45,064 bases of DNA, taken from positions 1 through 45,064 of the forward strand of contig NZ_JAKKFF010000350.1 in the NCBI RefSeq assembly GCF_022229015.1. The letters run 5' to 3'. Shown here piece after piece: positions 42,527 through 45,064 of the stretch. How positions within the stretch are numbered: position 1 is the stretch's first letter; every line of letters begins with the position of its first letter. This DNA comes from Micromonospora foliorum (lineage in GTDB: Bacteria; Actinomycetota; Actinomycetes; Mycobacteriales; Micromonosporaceae). The notes beneath the pieces are model-generated. The model was not told the DNA's origin and did no database searches. It was given only the letters and a program-made list of their open reading frames with translations. The translations under genes and the position numbers were made by a program.

Positions 42527-43288
42527 ATGGATCTCTCCCACGCCGCGCTGCTGCTCGCCGCCGGTCTCGCCGCTGGCACGGTCAACGCGGTGGCCGGTGG
42601 CGGTTCGCTGATCACCTTTCCGGCGATGATCGCGATCGGGTTGCCCCCGGTGCCGGCGAACGTCAGCAACTCAGTCGCCGTGTTCCCCGGCTACCTGGCC
42701 AGCGTGGCGGGCAGCCGGCAGGACCTGCCGCGCCCCCGCGCGCTGGCCACGCTGGTGCCCACCACCATCGTGGGCACGATCCTCGGGGCGTTGCTGCTGT
42801 TGGCCACTCCGGCCCGCGCGTTCGAGCTGGTCGTACCGTTTCTGGTCCTCGGCGCGACAGCGGTCCTGGCCTTCCAGGACCCGCTGCGCCGCCTGGTCGG
42901 TCACCCCCGGGACCTGTCGCCACGCCGGCGGACGATCGCGGTGCAGACGATGGTCGCGCTCGGTGCGGTGTACGGCGGTTACTTCGGTGCGGCGCTCGGG
43001 GTGATGTTGGTGGCCGGGCTGGCCCTGGTGCTGGACGCGACCCTGGCCCGGGTGAGCGCGATCAAGAATCTGCTCTCGGCGGTGGTGGGGTTCACGACGC
43101 TCGTGGTGTTCGCCCTGTTCGGCCCCTTGAACTGGGCGGCGGTCGCGGTGGTCGCGCCGGCCACCCTGATTGGGGGGTACGCGGGCGCCCGGCTCGTCCG
43201 GCGGCTGCCGCCGGTGGTGCTGAAGACGGTGATCGTGGTGTTCGGCACGACGATCGGCCTCTACCTGCTCTGGCGCGCCCTGAACTGA
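42527..43288 (+). CDS. TauE/SafE family permease
   Basis: A 253-aa inner-membrane protein with about seven to eight hydrophobic helices. The family signature is AAGLAAGTVNAVAGGGSLITFPAMIA at the N terminus, then NVSNSVAVFPGYLAS. The central repeat GAVYGGYFGAALGVML matches the second half. The family exports sulfite or organosulfonates. The TAGCCT hexamer about 10 bp before the start may be a -10 box for a leaderless transcript. It is divergent from rnpB. Confidence 0.92.
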   Translation: MDLSHAALLLAAGLAAGTVNAVAGGGSLITFPAMIAIGLPPVPANVSNSVAVFPGYLASVAGSRQDLPRPRALATLVPTTIVGTILGALLLLATPARAFELVVPFLVLGATAVLAFQDPLRRLVGHPRDLSPRRRTIAVQTMVALGAVYGGYFGAALGVMLVAGLALVLDATLARVSAIKNLLSAVVGFTTLVVFALFGPLNWAAVAVVAPATLIGGYAGARLVRRLPPVVLKTVIVVFGTTIGLYLLWRALN

Positions 43289-43307
43289 CACGCCGCCCGC
43301 CCGGCGA

Positions 43308-44531
43308 TCAGTAGGTCTCGCCGACGGGCTCGTGCTCGGTGTCGGCGGCGGCGCGGTTCCAGCGGGACCAGAGCACCCGCTCGCCGTAGCCGGCGGCCAT
43401 CAGGTGCGCGAAGGCCAGGTAGACCAGCACGCCGACGGCGAGCACCCCGAAGCCGACCCAGAACGGCAGCGCCAGCGACTGCTCGGCGAGCTTGCCCGAG
43501 ATGATCGGTGCCGGCGCGGCGGCGCCCCAGCGGACCAGGTTGAACGCGCCGGTGGCGACGCGCCGGTCGCTGGAGCCGAGGCCGAGCGCCAGGTCGGTGA
43601 GGTTGGCGTTGGCCAGGCCCATGCAGAGCCCGGCGAGCACCAGCACCACGAGCGCCTCGGCGGTGCTGGTCGAGGTGGCGAAGAGGACCATGCAGACCAG
43701 CAGCCCGGCGATGGCCACGCCGACGGTCTGTACCGCGCCGATGCGGTGGGCCAGCCGGTGACCGATCACCAGGATGCCGGTGGCCAGGCCGAGACCCCAG
43801 CCGGTGAACGCGAGCCCCAGCGGGATGATGTCCAGGCCGAGGAAGAGCGGCGTGTAGCCGAGCACCACGAAGAACACGAAGTTGTACGCGGCGGTGACCA
43901 CGCAGAGGGCGATGAACGCCGGCCGGCGGTAGGTGGCGAAGATCTGGCCGACGCGTACCGGGGCCTGCCGGTTGGTGGGCTCGCGGAGCTTGCGGGAGGC
44001 CACGCCGAGGGCGAGGACCATGAAGACGCCGCAGACGAAGAACGGCAGTCGCCAGCTCACCTCGCCGAGCAGGCCACCGATCAGCGGTCCGACGGCGAAG
44101 CCGAGACCGAGGGCGGTCTCGAAGAGGCCCACCACCCATTCCCGGTCGACGGCCAGGTTGACCAGCACCACCATGGCGGTGGCGAAGAACATCGCGTTGC
44201 CCAGCCCCCAGACGCCGCGCAGCACGGAGAGCTGCACGATGTTGTCGCTGAACGAGGCGAGGATCGCGGCCAGGCCGACCACGGAGACGCCGGCGATGAG
44301 CACCGGCTTGAAGCCGAACCGGCCGCTGGCCAGCGTCGCCGGGATCATGCCGAGGGCCATGACCGCGATGTACGCGGTGAACAGCAGCTCGACCTGCCAG
44401 GCGGTGACCCCGATCGCTTCGCCGATGGCGGGCAGGATCGGGTCGACGACGGCGATGCCGGCGATGGCGAGGAAGGCCACCAGCGTGGTGGCGTAGATGG
44501 CACTGCGGTTCGGTTCGGAACGCCGATCCAC
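43308..44531 (-). CDS. MFS drug-type efflux transporter
   Basis: A 407-aa permease with 12 hydrophobic helices. Helix 1 has VAFLAIAGIAVVDPILPAIG (the D-P-I-L-P motif of DHA drug/H+ antiporters), with motif A-like ASGRFGFKPVLIAG after helix 2 and the motif C-like GLGFAVGPLIGGLL in helix 5. It is divergent from a MarR regulator with two palindromic operators between, so it is probably a MarR-controlled multidrug exporter. GTG 44531 has AGGAG seven bases before it. Confidence 0.92.
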   Translation of the reverse strand: MDRRSEPNRSAIYATTLVAFLAIAGIAVVDPILPAIGEAIGVTAWQVELLFTAYIAVMALGMIPATLASGRFGFKPVLIAGVSVVGLAAILASFSDNIVQLSVLRGVWGLGNAMFFATAMVVLVNLAVDREWVVGLFETALGLGFAVGPLIGGLLGEVSWRLPFFVCGVFMVLALGVASRKLREPTNRQAPVRVGQIFATYRRPAFIALCVVTAAYNFVFFVVLGYTPLFLGLDIIPLGLAFTGWGLGLATGILVIGHRLAHRIGAVQTVGVAIAGLLVCMVLFATSTSTAEALVVLVLAGLCMGLANANLTDLALGLGSSDRRVATGAFNLVRWGAAAPAPIISGKLAEQSLALPFWVGFGVLAVGVLVYLAFAHLMAAGYGERVLWSRWNRAAADTEHEPVGETY

Positions 44532-44548
44532 TCCGACTCCTCAGATAG

Positions 44549-44583
44549 CTGTATCATACAGGTACTTATTCTGTATCATACAG
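44549..44583. promoter_or_regulatory. Paired MarR operators
   Basis: CTGTATCATACAG occurs twice (44549-44561 and 44571-44583), each a perfect 13-bp palindrome, 22 bp apart centre to centre. They lie between the MFS and marR starts (the second ends 2 bp before the marR ATG). The arrangement implies joint control and autorepression. Confidence 0.85.
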
Positions 44584-44585
44584 CT

Positions 44586-45050
44586 ATGAGCGACGACCAT
44601 GACGAAAGCAGCGCCCTCGGCCGGATCGAGACCGAGGTGGCCCTGCTGATGCGCTTCGGCGAGGCCACCCGGCGGGCCACCGGCACCGCCGAGCACCGGG
44701 TGCTGGACCGCGCGGCGTACGTCATCCTGCGCCACCTGGCCGACGCCGGCCCGCAGAACGTCTCGGCGCTCGCCGCCCGGCTCAACCTGGACGGCTCGAC
44801 AGTCACCCGGCAGGTGTCCGCGCTTCAGCGCGACGGCCTGATCACCCGTACCCCGGACCCGTCCGACGGCCGCGGCACTGTCATCTCCCCCACCCCGGCC
44901 GGTCTGCAGCGGATGGCCGCCGTCCAGGCCGCCCGCACCCGGCTCTACGGCGACATGCTGGCCGACTGGAGCCCCGAGGACCGCTCCACCCTGGCAGCCC
45001 TACTTGGCCGCCTCAACCAGGCCCTGATCAACCGCAACCGCCCCCGCTAA
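44586..45050 (+). CDS. MarR family regulator
   Basis: A 154-aa winged-helix repressor. The DNA-binding part reads LARLNLDGSTVTRQVSALQRDGLITRTPDPSDGRGT (A-L-A-A-R-L start), with the beta wing PSDGRGTVISPTPAG, and helices at both ends for dimerisation. It is divergent from the MFS exporter, with two operators just before its ATG. Phenolic or drug ligands are typical inducers of the family. Confidence 0.94.
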   Translation: MSDDHDESSALGRIETEVALLMRFGEATRRATGTAEHRVLDRAAYVILRHLADAGPQNVSALAARLNLDGSTVTRQVSALQRDGLITRTPDPSDGRGTVISPTPAGLQRMAAVQAARTRLYGDMLADWSPEDRSTLAALLGRLNQALINRNRPR

Positions 45051-45064
45051 CCCCGCCCACCCCC

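Overview
The window is from a high-G+C actinomycete chromosome. The gene set (AICE-type mobile element genes, DUF397 and PadR families, a type-A RNase P RNA, heavy GTG/TTG start usage) fits the Micromonosporaceae, possibly Micromonospora; the genus is an inference. About two thirds is ordinary chromosome. Positions 26115-42010 hold an integrated mobile element sitting in the 3' end of the RNase P RNA gene rnpB.

Left chromosome (1-26000): an RNB ribonuclease, a lysine/alanine-repeat histone-like protein and a NUDIX hydrolase. Then a PadR regulator with two tandem paralogous membrane proteins, which carry the scar of a duplicated and collapsed padR. Next come an exonuclease/endonuclease/phosphatase protein, an AraC/GyrI-type regulator, a GrpB protein, a DUF1963 protein, a GNAT enzyme, a redoxin lacking its second CXXC cysteine, an epoxide hydrolase, and an SDR with a divergent TetR that share two operators. 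Further right are a secreted expansin-like protein, an MFS exporter, a large secreted GH31 glycosidase behind a LacI-type operator, a relic of a DUF397 gene, another SDR, an aldo/keto reductase, an XRE regulator, and a second PadR-membrane protein pair.

Element (15,854-bp unit): an actinomycete integrative and conjugative element (AICE). Leftward core: Pra-like activator, a 29-residue CXXC microprotein, FtsK-like TraB, two small proteins, DUF2637/Spd-like membrane protein, RepSA-type rolling-circle initiator, excisionase and tyrosine integrase. Every junction from the microprotein to the integrase overlaps or lies within a few bases, so the block probably acts as one transcript. A second leftward, overlapping operon encodes a small basic protein, two DUF6907-like zinc proteins, a GntR/UTRA regulator and a GT2 glycosyltransferase. 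A short GntR regulator faces it. ACTTG-N5/6-CAAGT sites lie before the transfer operon and before this short GntR gene, suggesting one repressor controls both.

Cargo: several genes of visibly lower G+C occupy three spots. A PD-(D/E)XK-like nuclease candidate lies between int and attL. A SLATT/DUF4231-like four-helix membrane protein with a small partner lies right of the transfer operon. A polytopic membrane protein and a convergent unrecognised 403-aa protein lie near attR. This composition suggests a defence or inter-element conflict cargo, but that is not proven.

Attachment: the 135-bp att repeats (10 mismatches, last 42 bp identical) cover the rnpB 3' strand of helix P1 and its terminator. 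The resident rnpB therefore has its 3' end and terminator on the element side, while the displaced copy lies 15.85 kb away. Right chromosome (42011-45064): rnpB body, a TauE/SafE permease, and an MFS transporter divergent from a MarR regulator with two palindromic operators.
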